NCBI RefSeq assembly: GCF_001642475.1
Contig: NW_019174070.1
Location: forward strand, 1-64,000
Length of the DNA stretch: 64,000 nt
Direction: 5' to 3'
Source: Fonsecaea monophora
Taxonomy: Eukaryota; Ascomycota; Eurotiomycetes; Chaetothyriales; Herpotrichiellaceae
Shown: in pieces, positions 9,755-20,178 of the stretch
Position numbering within the stretch: the stretch's first letter is position 1
How the letters are laid out: every line of letters begins with the position of its first letter
Program-made: the position numbers and the translations under genes
Notes under the pieces: generated by a model
Told to the model about the DNA's origin: nothing
What the model saw: only the letters and a program-made list of their open reading frames with translations
Databases searched by the model: none

Positions 9755-12162
9755 ATGGACCAATCGCAGGAGCAGCCTCAGCTGCGGCTGGACTCGTCCA
9801 ACACGAACGTTTCCCCCCCAGAGTCTGTGGCTTCAATCAACTCCCAGGTCGGACTCAGTCCCTCTGCTCCCGGTGCTCCTCCTGCTCGACCCTCACGATC
9901 CTGTTTGTCCATCACCAGGGCCAGAACAGAGCGTCAACAAGGGTACAGACGTCCCTTCACCTGCACCCCAGATGCATTTAAAGACCTCGTCCACAGAAGC
10001 CTCCAGGGCATTCAACAGTTCATTCAATCTCTATCCTGCATCCCTAAGAAAAACACCCAATCGGCTAACACTCTATCGGCATCTACTATGGGGACTGCTC
10101 AAGTACCGGTGAAATCCGTCACTGCCATTCCACTGAAGCAAGGCTGGGACGAGGGAGCATTCACCTCCGAGCTGCTGAACAAATCAATCGTGCCACGGGC
10201 TATCTCTGCTGCCGACACAGACAAGAAGATCACCCCTCCAAAAGATGTTGGGAAGCCTCCTCCAATTCAGGCTGGTACCTATCAAGGAACAAAGTTGGCC
10301 TTGACGCAGATGATGAAACGCATCGAAACAAGGTATTCCCGGGAAATGTCTTCTCTACTATAGTCGACGGGATACTAAACAGACACAGATTTGAATCCTT
10401 CTTCGATGTGGCCGGCTTTGAGACCAGCGTCCCGTTGGCCCTAGCTGTCGACCCGAAGTCTCTCTACACGTTCCAGAAGCCAGGCAGTGACAACTACCCA
10501 CCGCATCTGGACATCATACCCAAAGTAGATCAAGTCAACTTGCTCAAGATTTTCGATTTCATGAGGCTTCTTGACACTGGAACCCTTGTGGGCACACTCC
10601 TCCCGGACACTATCCTTGATTTTATCCACGACCATCCGGAAGGTTTCACAGTTGACAGCATCGAGGCACGCAACAACGAGCTTCATAAGAACAAGGAAGA
10701 CATCTTTGACGAGGAGAATATTGGCAATCGTCCTGACTGGTGGACCGATGCTGTATTTGCTCAACAACAATTTGTGGGCACAAATCCTACCACCATCGAG
10801 CAAGCCTCGTCCGAGTGGCTCAAAGACTTTACCGATGCCGCCCAGTCAAATACTGAAATTCAGAATCTCCTGTCGACTGGGAATCCCAAATCCTTCTATG
10901 TCCAGGACTGCAGTTACTTCCGAACCGCCATTGGGGCAGATCAGCAGGCCGATATGATTTCCAATGATGGAATGAGACGTCTATGCGCTTCGGTGACTCT
11001 CTTTCAACTCACAGATGCCGGCGCTCTTCATCCACTGGCTATAGCTGTTGACTACAAAGGCAGCCTTGCAAACTCTGTGGTCATCTTCAACAAGAGGTCT
11101 AGTCCATCTAGCCCTGAGTCTAAGGACGATTGGCCATGGCGGTATGCAAAGACATGCGCCCAAACCTCAGACTGGTTGAGACACGAAGTCACAGTGCATC
11201 TTATCAATACCCATCTGGTGGAGGAGGTCACCATTGTGGCGGCACATCGCGCCTTCTCAACAGACCACCCAGTGTATCGCCTTCTCCAACCTCACTGGCT
11301 TAAGACCTTGTCGGTCAACGCAGCAGCTCGGGCAACCCTCGTTCCAAACATCATCGTCAAGATAGTGGGTATCACAGATCCCCAACTCTATGCTTTCCTA
11401 AGGGATGGGTACAAACGCTTCGACTGGACAGCAAAATACGTGCCAAATGATTTGGCATCGAGAGGCTTTCCACCTGAGGAACTGGCCAGCAACCCAAAGT
11501 TTCATAACTATGCTTATGCACGGAACATGATTCTCATGTGGCAGACTCTTCGCAAGTTCGTGTCGAGTGTTCTTGCCATTGACATTCACTCCGATGAGCA
11601 GGTGGAAAAGGACGAGCAGATTGCTAGCTGGATCAAGGAGATGCAAGATGACAATGGAGGACAAATGAAGTCCTTTCCGGAGATCAAGACTTTCGAAGAC
11701 CTCGTCGACGCCGTCACAATGTGCATCCATATTGCCTCGCCACAGCATACCGCCATCAACTATCTCCAAAGCTACTACCAATCATTCGTTATCAGTAAGC
11801 CCTCGGCTTTATTCTCACCATTGCCAAAGAGCCTCGACGATCTCAAGACATATGAGGAAGAAGACTTACTAGCCGCTTATCCGATCAAGCACGCCCGTGA
11901 ATGGTTGCTGGCATCTCACGTCCCTTATCTTCTCAGCTACAGAGTGGCAGAGGAACAGAACATGCTCAATTTTGCCCTCTCCACAGCCAAGCTTGCATCA
12001 CTCAACAACCAGACTCAGCTTGCGGCAGCAGCTGCACAGCTGTATGCGGATCTAATGCAGCTGGCGGAGGTATTTAAGATGAACAGCAAAGACATGGATG
12101 ATAAGAACAAGTCTTATGATGTGATGGACCCCTCAGCGACGGCGGTCTCGATCTTGTTGTGA
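9755..12162 (+). CDS. Lipoxygenase (linoleate dioxygenase family)
   Basis: Lipoxygenase that should insert dioxygen into polyunsaturated fatty acids. Proposed exons are 9755-10332 and 10389-12162, giving 783 aa. The acceptor at 10382 is also in frame; 10388 is preferred because CTAAAC lies about 11 nt upstream of it. Residues 1-130 are low-complexity. The join restores GTYQGTKLAL ... RFESFFDVAGFE. Metal-site motifs are WLRHEVTVHLINTHLVEE (His458, His463, with His468 following) and SPQHTAINYLQSYYQSFV (His646, Asn650). The H-x4-H and H-x3-N spacings match plant and bacterial enzymes. The C-terminal residue, normally an Ile ligand (Val in known Mn enzymes), is Leu here. No signal peptide is seen, unlike secreted Mn-lipoxygenases, so an intracellular Fe-type enzyme is likelier. 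The start is the least certain part. Confidence 0.85.
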
Positions 12163-12686
12163 TCGGGGTGTGTCGTATGGAAAGACGAACAGATTGCCAG
12201 GTGAACAAGATGCGAGTGGACCAGGAGAGTGATGAAAACTAGAAAGCATGCTTAATAGTCATGATAGTAGATTTACTCAATAAGACCAGCACGAACATGA
12301 ATCTTTCTGGTTTTGTTGGGTCCAACACTCTCCACGCGTGCATAATCATCCTCGGCGAGAACGACGATGATTATGCAAGGCTGAGGGAATGTCAGGGGGA
12401 GATCGGCATCTGCCCCTCACGTCGGCAATTGAGTCATCAACACTTCATTTGCCGACCAATCGTAATTCTGAGAAGACGATCGCATCGCCATGCATTACTA
12501 GTTTTGTTATTTCAAACACCGGACGCCGGGAGAGAGAGTTACACCAAGAAAGATTCTGCATCGTGAGAAGCGTGGCATTTTTCCTCAGACGCGGTTTGTG
12601 TCGATAAAGTTGTGGGAAGATATCCTGAGGAAAACTATAGGCAAGAGGCGTCTGAATCCTTGACCTGTTTGAAACAGCCCGCACCA
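12163..12686. other. Intergenic region, no supported gene
   Basis: About 520 nt between two plus-strand genes. The frame leading to 12687 is open from 12612, but the family N-terminus fits the ATG at 12687. Confidence 0.5.
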
Positions 12687-13591
12687 ATGGAGGCGTTGAC
12701 GAGGATGTTCTCCCTTGCCGGCAAAACGGCCGTGGTCACAGGCGGGACTCGAGGCATTGGGGCAGCTATGGCTATCGCCCTGGCTGAAGCCGGCGCAGAC
12801 ATCATTCTTATCCAGGTGAGTGAGAAGCGGTCGCGGAGCAGAAGGGAGAGTGTCGTTCTGTTTCGTTTTGAAGAAGATGCCACTCCTGTGGGTGGAAAAC
12901 ATGCTGATCATGACATGTGCTCGAAAAGCGGGACGAAAGCAACAAGAACACACACAATAGAGTCCAACAACTGGGGCGAAAGGCCACAATCGTCACGGCT
13001 GACCTGTCCGACCAGACATCGGTGTCCAGGATCATTCCGGACCTGGTAAAAGCCGGCCATGACATGCACATCCTGATCACTTGCGCGGGGGTTCAGAAAC
13101 GACATCCCGCACACCAGTTTCCCCTGGACGATTGGAATGCCGTGCTACAAGTCAACCTTACGACGGTATTCACGTTATGCCGCGACTTCGGCGCCTATCT
13201 CTTGTCAAAACCTGCGCCTGCCTCACCGTTGCAGTCACGGGGAGCTATCATCAACGTGGCCTCGCTCTTGACGTTCCAAGGGGGAATCACCGTGCCGGCA
13301 TACGCGGCGTCCAAGGGCGGTGTTGCTCAGCTAACGAAAGCGCTCAGCAACGAGTGGGCCAAGGAGGGGATCAACGTCAACGCCATTGCGCCGGGGTATA
13401 TCGAGACGGACATGAATGAGGCATTGATCGCAAACGAGACACGAGCGAGGCAGATTCTCGAGAGGATCCCCGCGGGACGATGGGGCACGCCGGAGGATTT
13501 CAAGGGTGCGGTGGTGTTTTTGGCCAGTGATGCCAGCCGGTATGTGAGTGGTGAAGTCTTGACCATTGACGGCGGGTGGATGGGACGGTGA
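12687..13591 (+). CDS. Short-chain dehydrogenase/reductase, KduD-like
   Basis: NAD(P)-dependent classical SDR of 263 aa. Exons are 12687-12815 and 12929-13591, with a clean GTGAGT donor and a phase-0 join (IILIQ|RDESNK). The nucleotide-binding motif is TGGTRGIG at residues 18-25. The NNAG position reads ITCAGV, a substitution. The catalytic set is Ser155, Tyr168 and Lys172 (YAASK), followed by the NAIAPGYIETDM loop, and the protein ends ...LTIDGGWMGR. The pattern is closest to 2-deoxy-D-gluconate 3-dehydrogenase (KduD)-type enzymes, but substrate cannot be fixed from sequence. The intron is 113 nt, longer than most in this window. The following gene is unrelated in function. Confidence 0.88.
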
Positions 13592-14701
13592 TATGGGTGG
13601 AGCAGAAGAAGTGGGCACACTCGAGAATTCTGTTCTTCTTTATACAGCCCGAGCAAGCTCTGCCGGGTTCCAAGATGCTTTGTTCAGTTCATTTCGAGGC
13701 GCAAGGAGAGGGAGAAAGTCACTGCAGCAAACAATGTTGAAATGACGCACTAATGACAGGAATCTGGACGTCATTAGAAATATATGTAGGCAGGTTTGCC
13801 GGCACTTGTCAAGCCTGTTTCCTCTTCCGCCCTCACCTCGTCTACAACAAATTACAAACGACATGGGCGGCTCATTCGATTGCCAAATGGCGAGATCCAG
13901 CTCTATGGATACCGCCTTGCCTCACTGCCCAGCTCTGTGACATAGAACCTTGTGGCGTGAGATATGCGCAACACCGTCACTAGCTATCATGGCAGTTTCA
14001 CACAGAGGATTCTACCGGTACCTATTCATGTCGCATCACGGCCCAGACATGTTCCAGCAGTCCCCTTGTGAGCTATCAAGCCCGTTGTCTCTGGTACAAA
14101 GGTGGTCAAATACCAAGAGAAGGGCTTGGTCGTCTGCTTTCACCACGATAAGGTGCCCTTTGTTGTCTTGCCATCCTCCGTCCTCCAAATCATGTCCTCT
14201 CAACTTGGCTTGAACAGTGAGAAACAGCGAGAAGCGTCGTGTTTTCGGAATAGCTGCCTGTTCCTGCTCAATAACGCTCAATCGGCCCTGCGTTTATTGA
14301 GCAATGCACCTCGATGCTGTCCTGCTGTTAATTAGCGCCGTGTACAAAGCACGTGTGCGCCAGTGTTATTGAGCCAGTTATTCAGATGTCAACGTCAACG
14401 GGAGGCAGTGATTGAGACACCATGATCACAAGTCTACAAAAGCAGCTGACTCTTTTTGTCTGCTCCTTGTACCTCCGGTGCAGTGGTTTCATTCTTCAAG
14501 ACAAGGTAGTTGTTGCACTTCAAAGAACTGCTTTGTTAACTCTCTTTGAAGCAGTTGAGAAACGAATGCATAGTTCTCCTTCACATTGATCTGTTGACTC
14601 GAGACAAAAGGCCCATATCGTCTTCTCATCCCTGGACACGGCACAAACATCCATCTCGAACCCTGCAATCATAACCTTGAAACAAATCAGACCGAAACAA
14701 A
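13592..14701. other. Intergenic region, no supported gene
   Basis: About 1.1 kb upstream of the ferric reductase gene. Short frames only; no recognisable domain, repeat or RNA gene. Confidence 0.5.
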
Positions 14702-16714
14702 ATGGACAAAATCGGCCGTTTACTTTCAAATGTGCTCGACACAGCTACGCAATTGCTGCGGAGCCATGCAAATGACCATATCAGCCAGCATCGGGGCCAT
14801 CACTCCAGACGAGGTCTAAGCGATGGCAATATAAGTCTGCGAGCTGCCCGCAGTTCCTTCAACATCACCAAGCCCAATATCACTTTTTCCAACGTTGTGG
14901 TACCTGGCGGAAAACCTTCCACCGCTCCTCCTTTCTACACCGGCTTGAACGGAGTCAATCTGGAGATGGATACTCAGTTAGTCCGGATGCTGTGGCTTTC
15001 CATCATCGTCGCACTCACGATTGTGTTTGCCCTGCGACTGTCACAGCTATTTGTGTCTTACATCCGCAACATCTACTGCATGACCACAGAAAAGTCCTCG
15101 CAACAAAACTACTATGCTGTGGATCACTTTAGTATTTGGAGTTGGCTAAAGAAACATGTTGTCTATGCTCCGCTCTGGAAGAAAAGACACAATCGCGAGT
15201 TCCAGCTATCCGGTGCAGTCAACTATGGCACGCTACCCAGCCGCATCCACTCCATCCTCCTCATCGCCTATGCCATCACCAATTTGATTTACTGTCTGTT
15301 ACTCGACTGGAAGAATCCACAGAGAGGGGCGCTCTACGCCGAACTACGTGGACGAAGCGGCATCTTGGCCACTGTCAACCTCATTCCCCTGATTGTGCTT
15401 GCCAGCAGAAACAACATCGCGATACCACTCCTGAGGGTCAGCTTTGACACATTCAATCTCTTTCATCGATGGATCGGCAGGCTGGTGGCCGCTTTATCGG
15501 CCATCCATTTCTTCGCCTGGCTGGCTGCGTATAAGCTTGCCAAGGGAGATCAAGCAACAATCAGAATCTTCCGAGGTGCTCCCTTCCTCTACTATGGACT
15601 CCTAGGACTAATTGCGATAGTCCTGCTGCCACTGCATTCGTTGTCGCCCGTCCGACACGCCTTCTACGAGACGTTCCTTCACCTTCACCAGAGCCTGGCA
15701 TTTCTGGCGTTGCTCGGCGTGTATATTCATCTGGATATCATGCGTCTGCCTGCCTATCCTTCGATCTTAACGGCAATTCTTCTCTTCTTCACGGAGAGAC
15801 TTTGGCGCTTGGGCACTCTCGCATATCTGAACTACTCTCGGTCGGGCGGCACCACAACTGCCTATGTGGAAGCTCTGCCAGGTGATGCCTGTCGTGTCAC
15901 CTTTCAATTGCCACGGCGTATCACGATCCGGCCCGGCAGTCACATGTATGCATATCTCCCATCTATCTCGCTGTGGATGTCACATCCATTATCCGTTGCA
16001 TGGACGAATGTCGAGTCGGAACCCCCCGTTTGTGGCCACAATTTTGAATTGCAAAGACCATCGACCCCGAGCTCTCTGGAAAGCCAATCCATCTTCAAGT
16101 CGCCGTCCAAAGCACCCACGACCGTCTCGCTGATCACGGTTGCACGCACTGGCATGACGAGGCAACTCTATGAGAAGGCTCGCGCTGCTCCTGGGCGTAA
16201 GCTTGAACTCCGTGGATTTCTGGAAGGCCCCTATGCGGGCCACGACTCGCTCGTCAGTTACGGCACAGTTGTCATGTTCGCAGGGGGTGGTGGCATCACC
16301 CATCATCTCATTCAGATCCGGCACCTCCTAGCAGGAGCACGGGCGCAGACCGTGGCGACTCGTAAGATTGTGCTTGTCTGGTCAATCCGCGACACCGAGT
16401 GTATGGAGTGGGTGAAGCCTTGGATGAACGAGATCTTACATATGGAAGGCCGACGAGAAGTTCTCATGATCAGAGTGCATGTGAGCAAGCCGACGAGGGC
16501 GATCAATCATAGCAAAAGCAAGCCCACCATGCAGATTGTCCAGGGCAGGGCCGATCCTGGAGCCGTGCTAGACGAGGTGATTCCGGAAAGGGTTGGTGCG
16601 GTCATGGTAAGTGTTTGCGGCCCGGGTGCGTTGGCCGACGAGGTGCGAGCGGCAGTGAGGGACAGGATACATCAGGGCAATTTGGAGTTGAATGAGGAGA
16701 GTTTTACGTGGTAA
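14702..16714 (+). CDS. Ferric-chelate reductase (FRE/FRP family)
   Basis: Plasma-membrane flavocytochrome of 670 aa, intronless, that should move electrons from NADPH through FAD and two haems to extracellular ferric or cupric ions. After an N-terminal extracellular part come several membrane segments (for example residues 97-120 and the stretches around 185-345). The haem-bearing core includes LFHRWIGRLVAALSAIHFFAW and YETFLHLHQSLAFLALLGVYIHLD, with paired His residues. The FAD motif is HPLSVAW. The NADPH-binding pieces are AGGGGITHHLIQIRHLL and the terminal SVCGPGALADEVRAAVRD, as usual in fungal metalloreductases. NADPH oxidase is less likely given these C-terminal motifs. No multicopper oxidase or permease partner lies next to it, and no GATA iron-repressor site was assigned. 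Confidence 0.9.
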   Translation: MDKIGRLLSNVLDTATQLLRSHANDHISQHRGHHSRRGLSDGNISLRAARSSFNITKPNITFSNVVVPGGKPSTAPPFYTGLNGVNLEMDTQLVRMLWLSIIVALTIVFALRLSQLFVSYIRNIYCMTTEKSSQQNYYAVDHFSIWSWLKKHVVYAPLWKKRHNREFQLSGAVNYGTLPSRIHSILLIAYAITNLIYCLLLDWKNPQRGALYAELRGRSGILATVNLIPLIVLASRNNIAIPLLRVSFDTFNLFHRWIGRLVAALSAIHFFAWLAAYKLAKGDQATIRIFRGAPFLYYGLLGLIAIVLLPLHSLSPVRHAFYETFLHLHQSLAFLALLGVYIHLDIMRLPAYPSILTAILLFFTERLWRLGTLAYLNYSRSGGTTTAYVEALPGDACRVTFQLPRRITIRPGSHMYAYLPSISLWMSHPLSVAWTNVESEPPVCGHNFELQRPSTPSSLESQSIFKSPSKAPTTVSLITVARTGMTRQLYEKARAAPGRKLELRGFLEGPYAGHDSLVSYGTVVMFAGGGGITHHLIQIRHLLAGARAQTVATRKIVLVWSIRDTECMEWVKPWMNEILHMEGRREVLMIRVHVSKPTRAINHSKSKPTMQIVQGRADPGAVLDEVIPERVGAVMVSVCGPGALADEVRAAVRDRIHQGNLELNEESFTW

Positions 16715-17924
16715 CTGTAAAGGACCAGGTTGAGGATAGGAATACATATGAAAGGATGAAAGATGGTCTCTGCCTCTTCAAGCATTTCGTAAGAATGCTC
16801 TGGCCTTAGCGCTGGAGGGAAGAAAGACTGCCACAAACTTATGAACTTGTAAATCGCCATTATTACAACTGCAATGCTTCTTGCAAACATGTCAATGTAC
16901 CTCGTATATTCCTCGGTATGTCTTTGTCACCTGGACCTCGCCCTCCCTCGGTGGATCATTTCTGCGAGTGGCCAACTAGGTGGCGAGAGTGACGATGCAA
17001 TGCTTACGCATAGAAGGCATAGATGGTGGAGGAACTCCGGAGTTGAAACTCTCTAGGCGGCTCTTAGGGAGGGGCGCGCTTGACACAGCCTCGTTCCACG
17101 TGTATCATGCCACGCAAGGGGGATTGGGTGAGGAGGCCCCGAGGGTGTAGGAGGAATACCACCGAGTACAACGCTGCGCAACGATGTCGAGTCGAGTGCT
17201 TGAAATGCCTGTGAAGAATTCAAGATGGCGTCCCCTTCGGAAGCGGAACAAAGATGGCTGACGAAGCGGTTGTGCAAGCGCCCAAGCTTCCAAGAAGCCA
17301 AAAGTGCGCAGCTGACCAGTGCACGCCAGCGCCAGGGTAAAGGACTCCCGTCAATTTCGTTTGTTCTACGAGTAAAGACCGGGTCGTGGGGAAGACGGCA
17401 GACACCCAAGGGGGAGAGTGACCAAGAGAGAGAGAGAGACAGACGCGGCCTGCCATAATAGCTTTTTGCCATCTTATCACAACTTTTAATAAAGGGCAGA
17501 TAAATAAATTAGATACGAAGATGCATCGCATTCCCCAGAACCCAAAAATCTCCCTCTGAATTTCCCATCCTCTTCTCCTGCTGCTTGCTCCCTTGCTCTT
17601 GTTTTCTCCACACATCCTCCAGGTTTCTGCGATTTGCGCCCCGAGCCTCCGGACAAACAACGCAAGGACCCTGGGAGCTGCAGTAGTTGCTTCTGCGCCG
17701 ATCCGGCCCAACGACTTCTTACATACTGCGTTACCTATATTTCAGCCCACCAGCCTGCATACTGGCGGCCACGAAAGCATAATAATTTCAGACGCTGCCT
17801 ATTGCCGCAGCCTGACCTACGAGTCCTCCACCTTCGTCGCAACCCATACTCGCACACCGCAGCCAAGTCTCGACGAATACAGAGAATCAGGCGGTGGGAT
17901 TTGACTTGGAGCTCGACCGCCGCG
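16715..17924. other. Intergenic region and probable 5' UTR of the LSB5-like gene
   Basis: About 1.2 kb. The part from 17540 to 17640 is strongly pyrimidine-rich, a typical feature near fungal transcription starts. No coding frame is supported. Confidence 0.5.
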
Positions 17925-19805
17925 ATGAAGAAGTTTCTGGGAAATATCAAGAAGAAGAGCTCGAGTATGCGCGCGATAACCTCCCCCACCTCGTTTGGTG
18001 CTGTTGGTGGCTGACGATGGCGTTGCGCCAGGTCCCGAGCGAAATGGGAGCAGCACGTTTGTTCTGCCACAAGGCGACTCCCCCGAGGCGGTTGTGGTCC
18101 GCGAAGTCGTGAGTTAACTACAACTTCCATCTTGTCACCGATCGTCAGCTGAGGCCCATGTCCAGACAGCATTTTGTGAATCAGGCGCCCCCAATTCCGA
18201 TGCCGCCGGCGAAGAATACCTCCACCTGCCTGCCATTGTTGATGCGGCCGAATCCAGTCCCACCGCGGCGAAGGAGGCTGCGGCGACCATTCGACGATAT
18301 CTCAGCAAAGAGAACTACCAGAAAGGATATGCCCAGTACAACGCCGTCATGCTCTCCCGCATCCTGACCGACAACCCGGCCAGAGCCTTCACCCAGAATT
18401 TCGATCACAAATTCGTCGCAACCGTCAAAGAGCTTTTGCGGGAAGGCAAGGACACCAGCGTTCAGCAGATACTCAGAGAAACATTGGACTATTTTGAGGT
18501 GGAAAAGGCGCCTGGAAATGACAGCCTGGGGCCGCTCATGGAGATGTGGAGGAAGGAGAAAGGAAAGCGAAATGCATTGCGCCCTCCGGTAAGCTGCGCC
18601 GTCTCTACGTCTGGGTGCTTGACAAAGACTGATCATTGTCACAATAGCAGGCTCAAATCCCTGGCGCCTACGCCGGCCATTATCCCCAGCAACAGCATCG
18701 ACGACGAGACACCCTTCCACCAGCCGAAGAGTTGGCCGGACGGATTGAAGAAGCAAAGACGACAGCTCGACTACTAGTCCAGACCGTCCAGTCTACTCCT
18801 CAGGCAGAGTTACTGGCAAATGATCTGGTCAAAGAGTTTGCAGATCGAGCTAAAACGATGCAAAGGAGCATTCAGTCGTATTTGAACGCCCAGAATCCCG
18901 CGCCGGACCCAGACACGATGTTGACTCTGATCGAAACCAATGACCAACTGAACATAGCCATGTCCAAACATCAAAGAGCGGTCCTGCAGGCCCGCAAGGC
19001 GACTGGATTGGCAACACCAAGCCCTCAAGCGCAAACAGAGCCTCAGCAGAACCCCATGTTCACACCTCAACAGCATGTTCCAGGTCAGAATGTCTATTCC
19101 CAGACATCACAGCCTCAGTCGCTGCCGCCGGAACATGGACCGTACTCTTCCTCGCCTCCTCGTCGACAGAACACTATCCCTACACCCGTGAGTCCGCTGC
19201 GGAGAGAGGAGGAAGAGCTATATGCGCCGCCTCCGGGGCCTCCCCCAAGTAAAATGGGAGCACCACAAATTCCGCCGCCACAGACAACTCAGAATCCCTA
19301 TGACTTCTCCAATGCCGCCGCTTTGTCTTCTGCCTTTGCCGCTCCCGAGCAGCCGCCTCCGGTGCCGACCCGTGTTCGTCCACAATCACACGCCTATTCA
19401 TCCAGTGCCGACTACGGCGTCGCCGACAACCCTTTTGACGACGATGCATATGGATCTCCGCAACCACAGGCGAGATCCAATGCGCTTTTTGATAGAAATC
19501 AGAACACACCCTCGCCTCATCAGCCGCAGCAACATGCTACGAACCAGTACCCACAAGAGTTGCCGAGCGATCAGCACCGTCCTGGTCCTTACAATGCAGC
19601 GTATCAACCAACACCGAGTTATGTACACCGACAAGAATCTTCGGCAGAACATTTCACGATGCATGGAGGAGGTCCGACTACTGGCGCGACAGCACCGAAT
19701 GGGGGTTCATCGTACCCGACGAGCGGTCCCTTTGGAAGCAACCCTGTGAGCCCCATTGATGAGACCCAGGGCGTAGGCCGGAGGATGAATGATTTACACA
19801 TTTGA
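17925..19805 (+). CDS. LSB5-like VHS/GAT-domain adaptor protein
   Basis: Protein of about 564 aa, probably acting at the actin cortex and in endocytic or ubiquitin-dependent sorting, as yeast Lsb5 does. Exons are 17925-17964 (40 nt), 18032-18108, 18166-18588 and 18651-19805. Each join keeps frame and uses good sites (GTATGC, GTGAGT, GTAAGC), and intron 1 has a CTGAC branch site. The N-terminus is MKKFLGNIKKKSS, then FVLPQGDSPEAVVVREV. The VHS-like domain covers about residues 38-175 (LPAIVDAAESSPTAAKEAAA, YNAVMLSRILTDNPARAF, TVKELLREGKDTSVQQIL). A GAT-like helical bundle follows (ELAGRIEEAKTTARLLVQ, LIETNDQLNIAMSKHQRAVL). The C-terminal 250 residues are Pro/Gln-rich and contain an NPFDDD motif. 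The acceptor of exon 4 could be three bases earlier. Confidence 0.85.
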
Positions 19806-20178
19806 TAGCGACTGCAAAGATGACGATACGAATGGCTTTTGGGGCTAGAGAATCAGGATACAGATACCCTTGCCTGCTGAAACAGAATCTTTTATTATGT
19901 AGAATGATGCCCTGCAACTGATGCCGAAAGCACGTTATTTGGATCTTCGCTTGCGTATCAGAATCAGGCACCACAGCCGAACGTGCATGGGGATGGATGC
20001 CGGACTCTGACTTCCAGATCGATACAACCGAGTAAAACTAGTTTCCCCAATCCTTCTAGTGCCCGACATTTCGATATTATTATCTCCCAAATGTCTTTGA
20101 CCATGTCCTTTTTCTCCTTCATACCCATGATAGCCCTCGATTTTCCGCTACACGCAGTGTAGTCACCCCCTTACAACC
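19806..20178. other. Intergenic region, no supported gene
   Basis: About 370 nt between two plus-strand genes, holding the 3' UTR of one and the promoter of the next. Nothing further is seen. Confidence 0.5.
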
